Below are positions 45,080 to 58,500 of a DNA stretch of 64,000 nucleotides, in pieces. Origin of the DNA: Chrysoperla carnea (lineage: Eukaryota > Arthropoda > Insecta > Neuroptera > Chrysopidae). Position 1 is the stretch's first letter. Each line of letters starts with the position of its first letter. Below the pieces are notes generated by a model, which was not told the DNA's origin, did no database searches, and saw only the letters and a list, made by a program, of their open reading frames with translations. The position numbers and the translations under genes are program-made. The stretch lies in the NCBI RefSeq assembly GCF_905475395.1, contig NC_058340.1, positions 59,126,181 to 59,190,180 on the forward strand. The letters run 5' to 3'.

Positions 45080-48000
45080 CCTGGACAGCTTACTATTCAG
45101 CAGAAATGCGTTTCATAAATGTCTGCATTTACAAGACGATATTTCCAGTTCAATTTTTTTATTTTTTTCTCAATGGGGAGGGGGGGTGATAAAAAGAACT
45201 CAGAAATAATAATGCTCAAAATATTTAAAGATATATTTTTATTTATTTTAAATCATGTACATTATGAATCGGCTATGGAAATCTCATAATTTGGCTTTCT
45301 TGAAAAATGTTCAAAGTTAAAACAATGCTAGCTGCAACTATATGTTTGAATTAATATTTAGGCCATTGTTGAAAAAACTATTGTGATTTTATTATTTGAT
45401 TGTAAACAAAAAAATTTCTTTAGGATTGTTTATATTTTTGTTTTTTCTATGAATATGAAAAATTGCTTTATAAAATTTTCAAATCGATGTATGCAGCTTC
45501 TTCTTTTTAACAAGTAATTTATTTTTATTTAAAAAATATTTTCTATTCATCTAAAAAAGGTATGTAGTCAATTTTCATTTTACAGTAATTTATTTATTTT
45601 ATTTATTTTTGCAAAATATCACAAATTTAAATTTTCGTATCCATTTATTTCCACTTAATTATTTTATTTATGAAAACTTTACGTTAATATACTTGGATAT
45701 CATGAAACTACTGTTTTATTTTTCATAAGATTCATATTATTTTATTTAGTTATATGGTTCCAAGAGCCTTGGTATGAAAAATACCCTATTCGTTGAGTAC
45801 AGAACTGATGTACCAGCTTCACACTAAACAAAATTATTCCCATTTATGGAAAAATATAGGCAATATTATCACATAAATGTTAGAACTTTTTTGTAACAAC
45901 TCATATTTAGAATATTTTAATTGACAAATATATTTTATTGATTTTTTCATCAGTAATAATTACATTTAAAAATATAATCATTTGGAAAAAATTATTTAAA
46001 ACTGCATTTAAATAATAAACTACTAATTAATCATAAAATATAATAGATTATTATTGAAATATATAGTATTGTTGATTTTTCTATCTATAACTATAGTAAG
46101 TTATAAATAATCCTGTGAGGTGACAGAAAGGCTCAGCATTAGGCGTAATATTAGAAACAAATTGTGTTTTTTTATTATTTTGATAACTTATAACTACTTG
46201 CCTAGCCTAGTCATTTAAATTGAGTTCCACTTTCTGCCACCTGGCGCTAAAACTACACACTGTCAATATGGCGTCGGCAAAATCAATATTGTTGGTGTTT
46301 TTCTCAGTTTGATTGTTAAATATTTTAACGACAGATTAGCAGAGCCTAAAATGAGTAACTTTTTTCTGCAGCAATTTTTGTTAATGAAAAATAAACATTA
46401 ACGTTAAACTATATTACAGGCAAGCTCGTTCCCACACAATTTTTATGGATTGCTATTGGTACAGTATGTATTTGAACATTTTGGCGAATTTTCTATCCCC
46501 CAAATTAAGATTTAATTAAAATAATCTCTTATGAAAGAAGTAAAAGCTAACAGTGAAGTTACTCATACTTGTTGACACACAAAAACGGATTATTATTCCC
46601 AAATTCTATCATGTTTCCATACTGAAGCTTGCACCCTCGCTGATATCTGATCATTGAGTATTAGTGCAGTCTTCAATCAAAAAACTCGCCGGTGAGAGCG
46701 AAAAAGGGATGAAATCTTATTCTTTAAGAGGATGCTATACTACCACAGTTACAAAAGCAGTTTTATTATATAGCCATAGAACCGTGAAAGCTCTCACTTT
46801 CCCCCAAAAAATAGACTGAAGTTTAAAAAACAGTTGTCTACCCCCCATCAGCGAATTAAACGTGTTTGGAAGCCCATTAGTTTTTACATTAAGGCAATAT
46901 TATTGCCGATAATATATGGTAAAAAAAAAATAGAATGCTTAAACTAAAAGTTATTTTAGCAACTTTTACTCAAATGGCTCTTGGACCCAGAACTTTTATA
47001 AAATATATTTTCAAGGAAGGTGCTCCATTCATTGCGGCTACATTTTCAAGGCTTATATTCACACTCACTATCACATTGAATCAAAACGATCCCGACATTC
47101 AAAAATTCAATTTAGTAAAAAAATTGTGTTTTAAAAATATTGATATTTATCCTGCCAGCAGGTTATTATTTCGAGTAGTTTCTGTTCATTGAATATCCAT
47201 GCGATATTAACATATTTCTAAAATTAAAAAATAAGGACAATTTTTCTGTATTCAAATAGAAACTATTTTTTGAAAGCATTTTAAAATTATGGTATGATGT
47301 ATGCCATCAAAAGGTATTAAGGAACAAACTAAACTAGTTTTGCTTTTTAGCTTCCAATTTTTTTTTTTACAATTTATTATGAAAATTCATTCTACTAATT
47401 TTATTTATAAATATTTTGTTTTAAATGGCAATTTTTTATTTAAACCAATATCTGCCAAATATTCGAAATTTTATCTTATTATTTAAAAATTCTGCAATTT
47501 ACGTAGTAATTGAGTGGTATTTTGTACATAAAGGTATCCGTCAGGGCTAGGTGGTTCCTGAGTGGACGGAATATTTTTTTATGCAGAATCTTAAAGGGAT
47601 TTTTTTCAATTAAGCGATGTAATTAAGAACATACCGTACTTTCCAAATTTTTGTCAATAAATAACATTTTTTGGATTTAAAGTAGAAAAAAAAATTATTT
47701 ACCAATTAAAATTTGATACGGACTAGTTATAATATGAATACAATAAAAATAATCGAGATTACTCGAAAAATTAGTACAAAATCTTTAAATTGGTAAAAGT
47801 AAAAAAACTCCAATTATCCAATTATGATATTTTTCTATGTGTTAATGTAAATGGCTCTAGACTTGCGTCTTAAAATGGTGATTTTAAGTTAATGTTGGAA
47901 ATTCTTTTGAAATTTTGTGTCCTTGGGACCGAAGTGCTCAGTGGCTATTGCTTCATTGAGCATTTTATTTGTATCACTTACCCTGCAAGGAGTGATTTTT

Positions 48001-50650
48001 TGTTTCTGCGATTATGCCAGTTTTCGATGATTGTAGGATTACATGTTGGTTCATTTTACCATAGGTCTCATTTGTTTGAGCAGTGATCAATTATTCAAAT
48101 GGAAAACATTTCTACGCATTGATCCATAATCTTCGAAGCAAATTTTCTAAACTTATTAACGAAAAGCAGTAGCTATTCTTCTTTCTTTTCATCAAGCAGT
48201 CGATTCGCTGCCAAGTTTCCTCTTATTGGAAATTAACCAAGCGATTCAAGCCCCCTGGCTCTGATTGGGCGGCACTGATCGCTTAACTATAGTCATACTT
48301 GTGGTCCCGTATAAATCCATAAATTTAATGTTTTTACTTCCCGACCGTCAAACTTAAAAAACTCAATCAATATTCAAAGCTATGTCTGAATTTTTGAGTT
48401 TACTCGTTATTCTAGTTGAGTTTACTCGTTATAATTTCTCTGACCGAAAAAATTTTCCCACAGAAAGAACGAAAGAGGCTTCCTGGCTGAATTCTTTCCC
48501 GGACTGTTTAGGAAGAGGTTGGTTTTAGTTATAGCTTGTCTCAAATGGGACGAGGAATGTAAGAAGTAGTTGTAAATTATTTCGGTTACAGACCATGATT
48601 TACCAGTATCGAATATGCAATCCTAGAGTACATAAAAGTAGTGGACTTTGGCAGATTAAAACAAGTAGGTATGGACTTCGGCAGAATATAATAATCTTGT
48701 GGACCATTTATGCTCGCGTTTAAGACATTCCCGTGGGCAATCCTTTCGCTTAGTATAATAATTTATAGGATCTTTCAGTTTGTGCTCTTTCACCGTAATG
48801 CCCTTTTGTTAAGTAATATTATTAGTTTGTAGGGTAATGATTCTGGACTAAAGTTTTCAGATTAAAATTATTATTTTTATTTTATTACATTAAGACTAAT
48901 ATAATTTTTAGCAGATAAAATGGTAATTTTATTAAAAGTTATTGCATGTCAGAAATTGTTCTTATAATATTTCATAATAATGTCTTTATTTAAAATCGTT
49001 TAATGGAAGCTATCACGTCAAATTTTGGAAACATTTTTTTTTTTTTAACATTTATGTAGAGATTTATTTTCGAAAATAGTTACAAATATAAATTCTATTT
49101 ATACTTTTTTTTTGTTTCATTTTATTTTTTAGAATATAATCACAAAAATATTATATTTTTTTGGCTTAGAATTTATGTTCTAATTTCCATCGAATTTAGT
49201 GTTATTACATATAAATTACATACAATGTAAAAATTAGGTTTTAATACAAAAAATTTTAATGCTAGATTTTATGGAAGTTTCCGTTAATTAAGCAATTTAA
49301 TTTTTAAATTGATTAGACTAAGCCAAAATCAGTTTGGTCCACAAAAACTAAATTTTGATTTGTGAAAGAGATCTCTCTTTTGTGTTAAACTATTTCGTGC
49401 TTATTGCAATTGTTTTAAATATTAGGAACGGTGACCAAAAAAATTGTTCCGTTTTTAAAAAGAATGTAACTTTAAAGAAAGATAGTGCATATAATGAAGT
49501 CAATCATTTTCTGATTTCAAATGCGTACATCACTTCCTATCTTTAGGAATTTCATCGACTATCACTTTAAATAATAATCAATTAGTCTCACAAACTTTTC
49601 CCCGGTGTTCCCCGAAGCTTAGACTCCGTTTCTACGCATACTTGATGGATGCGATTTTTTCCGAAGATTTGATTTGACTTTTATAATAAGTTCCCATTAT
49701 TTGCCAAGTAATTTTTTACAAAAGTTTTTCCTTAAACAGATGTAGTCTATCATCTTGGTTTTAATAAAATTGGATTTTCCCCTACTTTTTTCCTATTTAA
49801 AGTTTTTCATCATTTTCTTCGATTTTAAAGTGTTGCAAATAAATTGGATAGGTGTTTTTCGTTAATTGCGAACGAATTTTATTCAAGTAATTTTATATTT
49901 TAACTAAATATTTCGAACGCCCCATCAAAATCTCGAGGAATCGTGAAGTACGATCAGTGCTGTAAAACAATTTTGTTTAAAATCAAGTACTCAGTGGAAC
50001 AAGTTTTTTATCAACTTTAAATTTGTTTTGCCTTATTCAAAGAGACTTGACTTTCAAAATTATTTTAAATTACATTTCGGTATGTTTTTCATAATTTTTC
50101 GCTTAAAAATGAAAATAGTTAAGATAATTCGAAGAAACCAACTCCAATATCTCTAAATTTAAGATCTACAACACCTGCGTGTGATTTGTATAAATCATTT
50201 TCTTGCACAAATAAGATTTTGCCGGCAATGAATTCCTGAGAAAAGTAAAAACACAAACTCTATGGGATTATGACTGAATTTGATTCGCTCTCGCATTAAG
50301 GTCTTACAGGGTTATGTAGACAAGTGATTGGAGTCACTACATGTATTCCTTATAGAAAGTTTTATCCTATATAAAAACGGAATCATTTTTTGCGGTCGCC
50401 GCATTGGATAGAATGAAAATCATTTTCTAAGTTTTGCTCAATGTTCCATATGTAGGCCATTCTAAGTTAAAAAAGGTGTTAACTGTTTATGTTAGAAAAT
50501 CATAATTTTGATCTGTTAAATTTCTAAGTGTTGTAGAATTCTAGAAAGTATTGAGGATTTTTGAATAAATATGATATGTATATTATGAATAGTAGTAATT
50601 CGTGTTTAAATCCCTACATAAATAGAGCGCATTGAAAGAGAAATATTAGA
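45080..50650. other. no recognisable gene
   Basis: AT-rich. ORFs such as 46935-47192 and 47892-48086 have no identifiable domain. 46113-46245 has a short inverted repeat (GAGGTGACAGAAAG and its partner). 48150-48800 is less AT-rich and may be a decayed element, but no protein match is readable. Confidence 0.6.
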
Positions 50651-50659
50651 GAAAAAATC

Positions 50660-50770
50660 GAAATCGCGCGAGCATAGAGCGGTGTCGCGCACATAACGCG
50701 TGTGCGTGAATCGCATAGCGCGTACTCACGTTTCGCGAGTCGAGCGTGTTTGGAACGAACGTGCGTGGAA
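50660..50770. promoter_or_regulatory. CpG-dense patch with a minus-strand donor; possible first exon or promoter
   Basis: About 21 CG dinucleotides in 110 bp, in a window otherwise very poor in GC. On the minus strand a strong donor, AAAC|GTGAGTAC, has its GT at 50729-50728. This could be a second, upstream first exon of REPTOR lying just beyond the 3' end of the acyltransferase gene, or a promoter for an unseen plus-strand transcript, or simply 3' UTR of the acyltransferase gene. Confidence 0.35.
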
Positions 50771-50822
50771 GAGGACATTTTTTCCGTGATGATAAAACAT
50801 CTTGGGTCATTATCATGTTTTT

Positions 50823-51288
50823 TTAATTATTGTTTGTTAGTTCACCATTTGTTTCGCCTCCTCCAGGCGATTCATTTGCGTCACCATTTTCGCTGTGCGG
50901 CCGTAAAATTGCACGTACTGTTTCATAATTTTTTTTAAAACCTAATTTTGTATATAAACTTTTAGATGCATCATTTTCTGGCCTGATTACCACAAACGGT
51001 AAATATCCACGATCTGTTACTATTTTAGTCAGGTACTGAGCTAGATATATTCCATATCCTTTTCGTCGAAATTCTGGTTTTGTCTGCATTGAAAACATAG
51101 CACCATAATATGATTGCACCATCCATGCAGCTAATTCACCAGATGATGAGAATACACCGTATGCTGGAAGTTGTTTTATTAATTTTTCAAATACTTCAAC
51201 GCATTCCATGTCATTTGCTGGATATAAATCATGTATTGTTTGAGCATTTTCTGCTGTTAATTGTCTTAATTCAACATCCGGTGGTAAT
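50823..51288 (-). CDS. GNAT acyltransferase last exon (catalytic half)
   Basis: The acceptor TTGTTGTAG ends at 51289; the first base completes a Gln codon started in the previous exon. The exon encodes LPPDVELRQL through the CoA-binding motif and the LGF motif, then a polar tail to TAA. No AATAAA lies within about 900 bp downstream on this strand, so the polyadenylation site is unknown. Confidence 0.87.
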
Positions 51289-54232
51289 CTACAACAAAAA
51301 TTTAATTTTAAAATAATTTTATTATATAATAATTAAATTTTATCAAGGGTATCAGAGAGACTTTTTTCAAGTTCGCGATCTCAATTGTAAAGATTTTAAC
51401 AAACTTCAAAGCAAGTCTTATGAAGACGTCAAGTCTCCAAATTATAGATGGTGAGACTAAGACCAAGACTCAAAATCTTGACCTAACCTTGGTTTTGGAT
51501 TTGCACGCTTATATTTGATCTTGCATCAAGACTCGTGAAAACTTTTACTAACTTGTAAAAAATTTTACAGATTTATTTATTATTTTGTTGAAGTCATCCC
51601 CTTGGTTTTTTGATTTTCGATGGACAGTATCGCTAATCGTCAACAAAAATTTAGCCTTCCACTTATATAATTTAAATTTTTAGATTTCAAGGTTAACACC
51701 GTAAATAGTTATTTGTTTGTCCTTGTAAATTTGATCGAAATGAAATTGTAGGGTAAAATAATTGGTAAAAGGAATTCGTAAGATTCTCGCAAGAGTTTTG
51801 CGATAACTGAGAACATTGTATAAGTCTTGGTCTAGGTAGTGCATTCTGGATCTTGCTATCGTAAGTGCAGTTTTGATCATGCATCAAATTGATCTGGCAA
51901 TAAAAATATAAAGTATCCTAAACTTCAGACCGAGACTTTTTTAGTGCTAGGGAATGTCTTCAGGTAAATCACTCTTCTTGTATGCTGAAATTAATTCCAA
52001 AACCAGATGATGGTGGAATTTGATTGGATTTATACCACCCTTTCCTAAACCCCAAATACAATTATTCCCAAGATATTCTCATACGTAACAATCGTATAAT
52101 CAAACCAAAATTGTATGTTATTTAATATGGCATGCATATAACAACATTGATTATATAATTAGCATTTAGAACAAGAAATAATCGAACTTGAAGCAACATT
52201 TTTTTAATGTTAAAATAACAATACACAATTTTCATTCTGCATGTTTGAAATAATTTCATAATATTTGGTTTTGTACTACAATTGGTTTAAAAGTTCATTT
52301 GGATTTACAGTCGAACCTCAATAATTTTTTACCTTTAAACGTCTAATTTTTCACAATAAAAATATAGATAAAACAATTTAAAAAAAATTTCTTTAAGAGC
52401 CGTAGAAAACTTCTGTAAGCTGAAATTCGATTTGTTTTGCCTACGAAAGTCATTTAGTCGACAATCTCAAGAATTTTAATATTTATGCTTCGCCATGTGA
52501 TTCGGATTATCGAGGTTTGACTATATTATAAATATTATAATATATTCATTGTATTTGAAAATATTATAATACAGCTTTTTGATATATTAGATATTTAAGT
52601 AGGATAAACACGCAATCACGTGATTTAGGTAACATTTTTAAAGAGAACAACAACAGTTAGCAAACACTTCAAAAACGTGGTGAAGTGTTGGGGAAAGTGA
52701 ATGCCAGGTGCACGATATCGACAATGTTTTTAGGTAACACAATCAAACACGATTTATTTGGATTCTTTAACAAGTTTTTTTAATAGCAAAATCCCGTACA
52801 CTGCTGTACATTAAGGCTAAATTCTTATCGGAAAGTGAACGCGGAGCCGATACCTACATTATTAGCAATTTTTTTTACAGATAATAGCTACTAAGGCAGG
52901 CTTTTAAGATTGATTTTTTTATATTTACACCCCTTAGAATTTCAAGCAGTATCTCGGAAATTATACTTCAAATGGTAAAATAATTCGGTTCGTTTTCGGG
53001 TACTACTCATTTCCATTTAAAACGATTTTATACAATTTTCTCTTTGCAAAAATTTAAAAATCGCAGAAAATTGTTGGTGTCTTCATTTGATAAAATTCGA
53101 TAAGTATATAAGACAATTTTTTACCCAAACAGTATTTTCTACGGGATATTATTTTTTTGAGATTTTCTTTTTCTTATATTCTTTAACAGTAGAGGCAAAA
53201 CAATTTCTTGAACGCTTTTTAAGTGTAGTATAATGAATCCTGATAGTCTAAGGGACGGTATAAAGTCTATCTTCACCATATGAGACATATTTTTTATGAA
53301 ATTTTATTGACGACAAACTTATTTTTCATTTAATTTATTTTAATAAATTTTTCCATGAAAATTTTTTACAGGGAAGCCTTTACCATTTTTTTAATTAAAT
53401 TATATTTCTTTTGATACCAATTTCAATTGTTCAACAGATCGACAGAGAACAGCTCTACACCGATCTGTTAACCAATCGAAATTGGTATCAGAAGAAAGAT
53501 AAAATAATGGTATAAACTTGCCTGCAAAAAACCGTTGATGACGGAAGAAATTGATTAAAATTAATTTAATCAAAAATAGCCAATGAACTCTTTTCGATAG
53601 AAAACTATGATAGGCGTCTTTATCAATCAATAAATTTTCATAAATAATATGTCTCACATGGTTATCAGATGGATGAAGTTCGACTTTATAGTATAAGGCT
53701 TATATGGACTTCTGTACTTTAATCTCCCCGATTTCTATAAAAGCTCTCGGCCAATCATATTCCCTGATACTTAACACCTCATTTTTCTCGCAATCAGCCT
53801 GTTGAAAAAAATCCTTAAAAAATGATTGCGATATACATATTTATTGCGATAAAAAGTTTTATTCATTTTTAATCAAAATCAATTTGAAATAGAGTCACTT
53901 GATTCCAGCAAATATTTAAAAAATAAATGAATCGAATGAATTTTCTAAAATGAAAAATTTTATTAAATTATATAGACTTTTCGAACTTACTGATCAAAAT
54001 TTAATTCTGCTGGAGGTTCTTCACAAACATATATATCTCCGGAAACTTTTTCTAAAGTCCCACGTTTTGAATAAAATTCTTCTATACGTTCCATAATTAA
54101 TTTGTGCGTAAAATTTAAATATATTGGTTTTGACCAATCAATAAGTATGTCTTCTTCTTCTAACAGTTGCAAATTGTCTAATTGATCACATGGACAGAAC
54201 ACACTAAAACTTTCATATATATTACTGTTCGG
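50823..54232 (-). CDS. GNAT-family N-acyltransferase, glycine-N-acyltransferase-like (C-terminal 235 residues; 5' exons missing)
   Basis: Exons 54232-53991 and 51288-50823 join in phase across a 2.7-kb GT-AG intron, giving 235 residues and a TAA stop at 50825-50823. Residues 1-80 resemble the N-terminal half of GLYAT-like proteins (ILIDWSKPIYLNF, then IYVCEEPP before the GNAT half). Residues 81-210 carry the GNAT fold: RRKGYG at 155-160 fits the acetyl-CoA motif R/Q-x-x-G-x-G/A, and ENDASKSLYTKLGFKK at 185-200 is the typical motif B end. Family role: transfer of an acyl group from acyl-CoA to a small amine or amino acid. Substrate and compartment cannot be told from the sequence. A Gly/Asn/Glu-rich tail (212-235) is not part of the fold. 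The first exon shown begins right after an acceptor, so the N-terminus lies at higher coordinates. Confidence 0.85.
53405..53497. ncRNA. miRNA-precursor-like hairpin in the acyltransferase intron (candidate)
   Basis: Arms 53405-53441 and 53461-53497 (37 nt each) pair with only four mismatches across a 19-nt loop. The shared core is TGATACCAATTTC and AACAGATCG. It lies inside the 2.7-kb intron of the GNAT gene. A MITE remnant is the alternative. Confidence 0.4.
53991..54232 (-). CDS. GNAT acyltransferase penultimate exon
   Basis: A polypyrimidine tract with TTTCAG ends at 54233 and donor GTAAGT starts at 53990. 242 nt read PNSNIYESFS... to ...PPAELNFD plus two bases (CA), completed to Gln by the next exon. 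The reading frame enters in phase 0. No ATG precedes it in frame within the exon, so it is an internal exon. Confidence 0.82.
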
Positions 54233-57200
54233 CTGAAACAAAAAGAAAATGCCTTCAATTTATATTCCAAAAATACAATGTTTTATTTGTGATATTATTG
54301 GTAACGAGATGTGTGTTAATGAAAGAAGATTAAACAGATACGAAGTTTTTCTAGTTTTTCTGGTAGAAAGCTACTTAATTAAGGGAAAATAATCTAACTA
54401 AGGGCATTTTTGAGGGATCCAATATAAAAATCGGAATTTCTCGGTTTATATTATTAAACCTTCTCATGGCTCCGATTTGGCTGTTAGCCTTGTTCGCATT
54501 TTAAGAATATAAAAATAGCATACAAGTTTTTATGCTATCGTGTCTATATTATAATACTTCAATTGTGATAAAATTCTCTTGAACGAAGCAGCAGTAAAAT
54601 TTTTCAGTTGTTTAAGAGAGAATTCTAATTTTTCAGTTTAACAGACGAAGCGCAAAATCAGGGAAGAAATTTTGCAGCACCTTAGCAGCCCAAAAAATCT
54701 TCGTTTACATATTTTTTGGTCAGCTATAATAATTGTTTATCCATAGGTTAATAATAGTTACACAGATAAATTTTGAATAAAATGAGGCAAATCTTTTGAG
54801 CTTATAAAATTTCGAAAAGATGAATGATTAGAAAAATACATCGAAATGTCTTATTATTAAATTTCTTCGGCTTTTCCTCGATCTGCATTTATCTTTAAGA
54901 TGTGAAAACAAAAAACTTGGTGGTAATGATCTCTGGTTCTATTTCTGTTTGAACCCACTTTTAAATAAAGATTCGAATGTTTGTAATTTTAAAATTATTT
55001 TTTTACTTTGCCATGAAATGTAAATAATTATGTTAATGAGTGAAAAAGTCTCGAAAACAAAATATAGTTACTAGCTTTGTGAAGTGTCGTATCCGATTAT
55101 CTGTTTTTTTAACATCACCACTCGCGCTAGTAGTGTCGCATTTACAACTGCTGTTGCTTGTAGGCGGATTTTTGTTGGATGTCTTCTGGGGATTGAAGTC
55201 CTTATAAATTGAAAAAGGGGACAATTTTTTAATTAAAAAAACTATTAAATAATGACTAATTTAATCAAAATAAATCATTTTTTATTTAATATTACTTTAT
55301 ACAACACATTAATTAATCTTGATAAAGTAATTTTCTTTTCAATTTTATTAATAAATATTTTATTCTTCATTTTAATTGGAACTTTGTATTTTCTCTTTGA
55401 AAATTCGTCCAAGACCACATCATTATTCAAATCTTTTACTAGATCTCTTTGAATAGATACTCAATTTGAAAATGATCCTTCGCTTGTACAATTTTTTGTC
55501 ATCATAACCAATTATATTTTTAATAAGATTTCAACATTATGAAAACTACATTTATATTTCGTGGAAATGCGTAAAAACTATCACAGACAAAAGGGAAACT
55601 CCACCTAGACACAAATATAATTTAATAAATTTTACTGTTGAACAGAAACTAGGAGTTTTGGTGAATGAAGGGAAATATCTATATTAACACAGCACTTGGT
55701 ACACAATATTTAGTATAAGAAGTTGCGTGGTAAATTCGAGTTAAAAATAACACATTATTTGACTACAAAGCATGTATACTATAACCGCCCATATCGTCCA
55801 AAACATTTTTAAGACACCTTAAGTGATTTGATACATGTTTTATTTAATTACTGTAATAATACCTGTCGCGGTGAAAGCATTGGGAAAACTGTCTGGCAAT
55901 TATATTCTAATTTATACTGAAAGGACATGGAAATGCTTTTAAAAAGCTTGCTTTAAAATGATTTTAAAATTGCAACTTTTTTCTAGAATGTGAACTAACG
56001 CACGTAGCCGCTCTCCGATACTAGGCGTACTACATCTCTACTTAATTTCAATAAGAAAAAATATCCAAAATACTGCCGTCCTGAAATCCACTTTTTTGTA
56101 ACTGATATACCATAAATTTTTTGAGTACTGTGTCATAAAAGTTATCCCTAAACTATTTCTGACGAAACAAAGAACATTTTCAACAAAAGTGTTGTAATCT
56201 GTTGTTAGTGTTAAAAGAAAAAGGTTTATACCTTTTTGGAATGAAACTTTGAATGAACGTGTAAATACCATAAGACAGAAGTGATTAATGAATTGTTAGG
56301 ATCTGTCAAAAGTAATTCTCATAAATCAACATTCAATTTAAAGTTTTATGTATCAATAAAACATGGTGCAAAATATTATACGTTACATATAGCTTTTAAT
56401 ACTACATGTATGTAATAATGTCTCTTACAATCTTTAATTACATAATTTCATCTAGTAATCCATAGATAATCTTATTTGGTTAGTTAGATCTGGCCCATCT
56501 CCATCAGTTTTTGAAGGACTCAAATAACGTCAAGTTTAGTTAAATGAATATAAAATAAATAGAAAATGCATTAATTGCTGTTTTTTCATTTCGAACGTTA
56601 GCGGTAATTTATTACAATAACATTGAAATGGTAATAAGCTTTTAGCCTATTGTCCAGAACCCTTGAATGTCGATAAAAGATGCAGAAATGTGTCTCATAT
56701 TTTTTAGATATGCGCCCAATCGTTTTAGAACTAACATTTCGGAGGCTTACCATTTTTCACAGAAGATTCCTACCTCTTCCAAAATTTGCATAAGTATAAC
56801 CAAAACACTTTGTAGATTGGTTAAAAACCAGTCTTACATTTAGGTTCAACGTCTGGAAGGTTTATTCTTTGACTGCAAATCCCCTCCGAAAGAGTAATTT
56901 ACGGCAGGCTTAGAATATTTGTAAAAATACCACCTCTTACGTTTTAATCCAACTACTCAGAGGCTTATCCTTTGGTATGAAATCCTCTCCAAATTTATCG
57001 AACATATAGCCAAAATCTTCTTATATAGCCGAAACCTACAGATATAGTCAAAATCAAGATATAAATATCTAAATCTTGGCAGGTTTTGAATGTGTACATC
57101 AAAAATTGTTTATATGCGAATTATTTGTAGCTAACCCTCATATCTGTTGCGTCAAATTCACGAAAATATAATGATACAGTCAGTTGAAAGTGGACGAAAT

Positions 57201-58274
57201 TTTGTACCGATGAGGTATTTAAAATTTAAGATTAAGTCATCATTCACTATCGTGTACCTACTTAAAATATAGTTAAAAATTAATGACTATAAATGCGAAG
57301 TACACGTTCCAAGAAAATTTTTATTATGTTGTAAAATTGTATTAGAACAGTAGAAATAGATCAGTAAAAGTGAGAAGAAAAAAAATTAATCGAACCGACA
57401 GCAGCTATTCGGATTAAAACTTCGGCTGAAAACAGTTTTTCGCGATTTTTGACTAAACTTGCATCCTATGTTCAAAAAAGTTAAATGTAAAAGCTGTAGG
57501 AAATAAAAATATCTATAACTTTTGTATTTACCATTATCACTTTAAATTCAAAAAATTTCAAAAAATGGAGGAAATACGGTTTTTCGGTTTTTAATTATTT
57601 TTTTGACAAAAACATTTCTATGAAGCTGAAACTTGGGCAAAATATATATTTAAGATACTCCTGCAGAGTTCTGTTTTGGCTCACTTACTCGTTGATATGT
57701 CTACTTCTGATAAATGGTAAAAAAAAGTTACACTACAATGCAAAAAATGACCGAGATTACTGTAACGAATTTTTTTTGTGGCCGAACCCTATTTCTACTG
57801 ATCTATATTGCAAGTAAACGTCTATAAACATATTGAAATTGAAAAGAAAAAAAGTGAACTGGTTTATGTTTCATTTGTAAATTAAATAATCTAGAATAGC
57901 ACTCAAAAGTATAATGAATAAATGTAAGTGGTTAGATAATTTAATGGATAAACTAAGTTCCATTTAGTTGTAAGTTCTTACTTTTACATTATTTCTACAA
58001 CATAAATATGGTTCTCTCTACGGTGAAATAATATTATCATGGTTATTATATTGCGACAAATGTTTTTGTTTAATTTCTATTATTTCATCAACCTTAATTA
58101 TTTTATACATGTTGTTTAAGAAAGATTTCCGTTAACCTGAGTAGCAAGTGCAATTTATACATCGCAGGGATTTTAAAGAAGCTTATGGTCCGGAACTGGA
58201 CCACAAAATCACTTGTCATCGATAATCAGTAAAAACAATGACAATCTAGTGAGATTGATTGAAAAAATAAAGGA

Positions 58275-58500
58275 GGGCAATTTGGCTCATAAGGTAATCG
58301 GATAATTTTCTTGTGAAATCATAGCTGTCAATCTATCTTAAGAAAAACTAGGTTGCCAGGCCAACTTGTTGAAAAAGCTTGGCAACCCTTATTTTTGTTT
58401 TTGTGTTTTGAGTTTCCAATTTAACTCATAAGGTAAGGACAATTTTCCCCGAAATTATAGCTTTCAATCTACCTTTTCAAGAAATAATATGTTACCAAGA
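58275..58500. repeat. imperfect tandem duplication
   Basis: Two direct units share CAATTT(G/A)(G/A)CTCATAAGGTAA, TAGCT(G/T)TCAATCTA and GTT(G/A)CCA. The units start about 145 bp apart. Confidence 0.5.

Noticed and set aside
46269..46313. ATGGCGTCGGC start-like sequence with a 14-codon frame
   Set aside because: Good start context but stops at once and no continuing exon is readable.
50702..50938. Plus-strand 78-codon ORF through the CpG-dense patch
   Set aside because: Overlaps the acyltransferase exon in antisense; only the CpG patch itself is notable.
53987..54241. Reading the acyltransferase exon as an ORF starting at 54241
   Set aside because: The apparent start is a TTG inside the splice acceptor; this is an internal exon from 54232.
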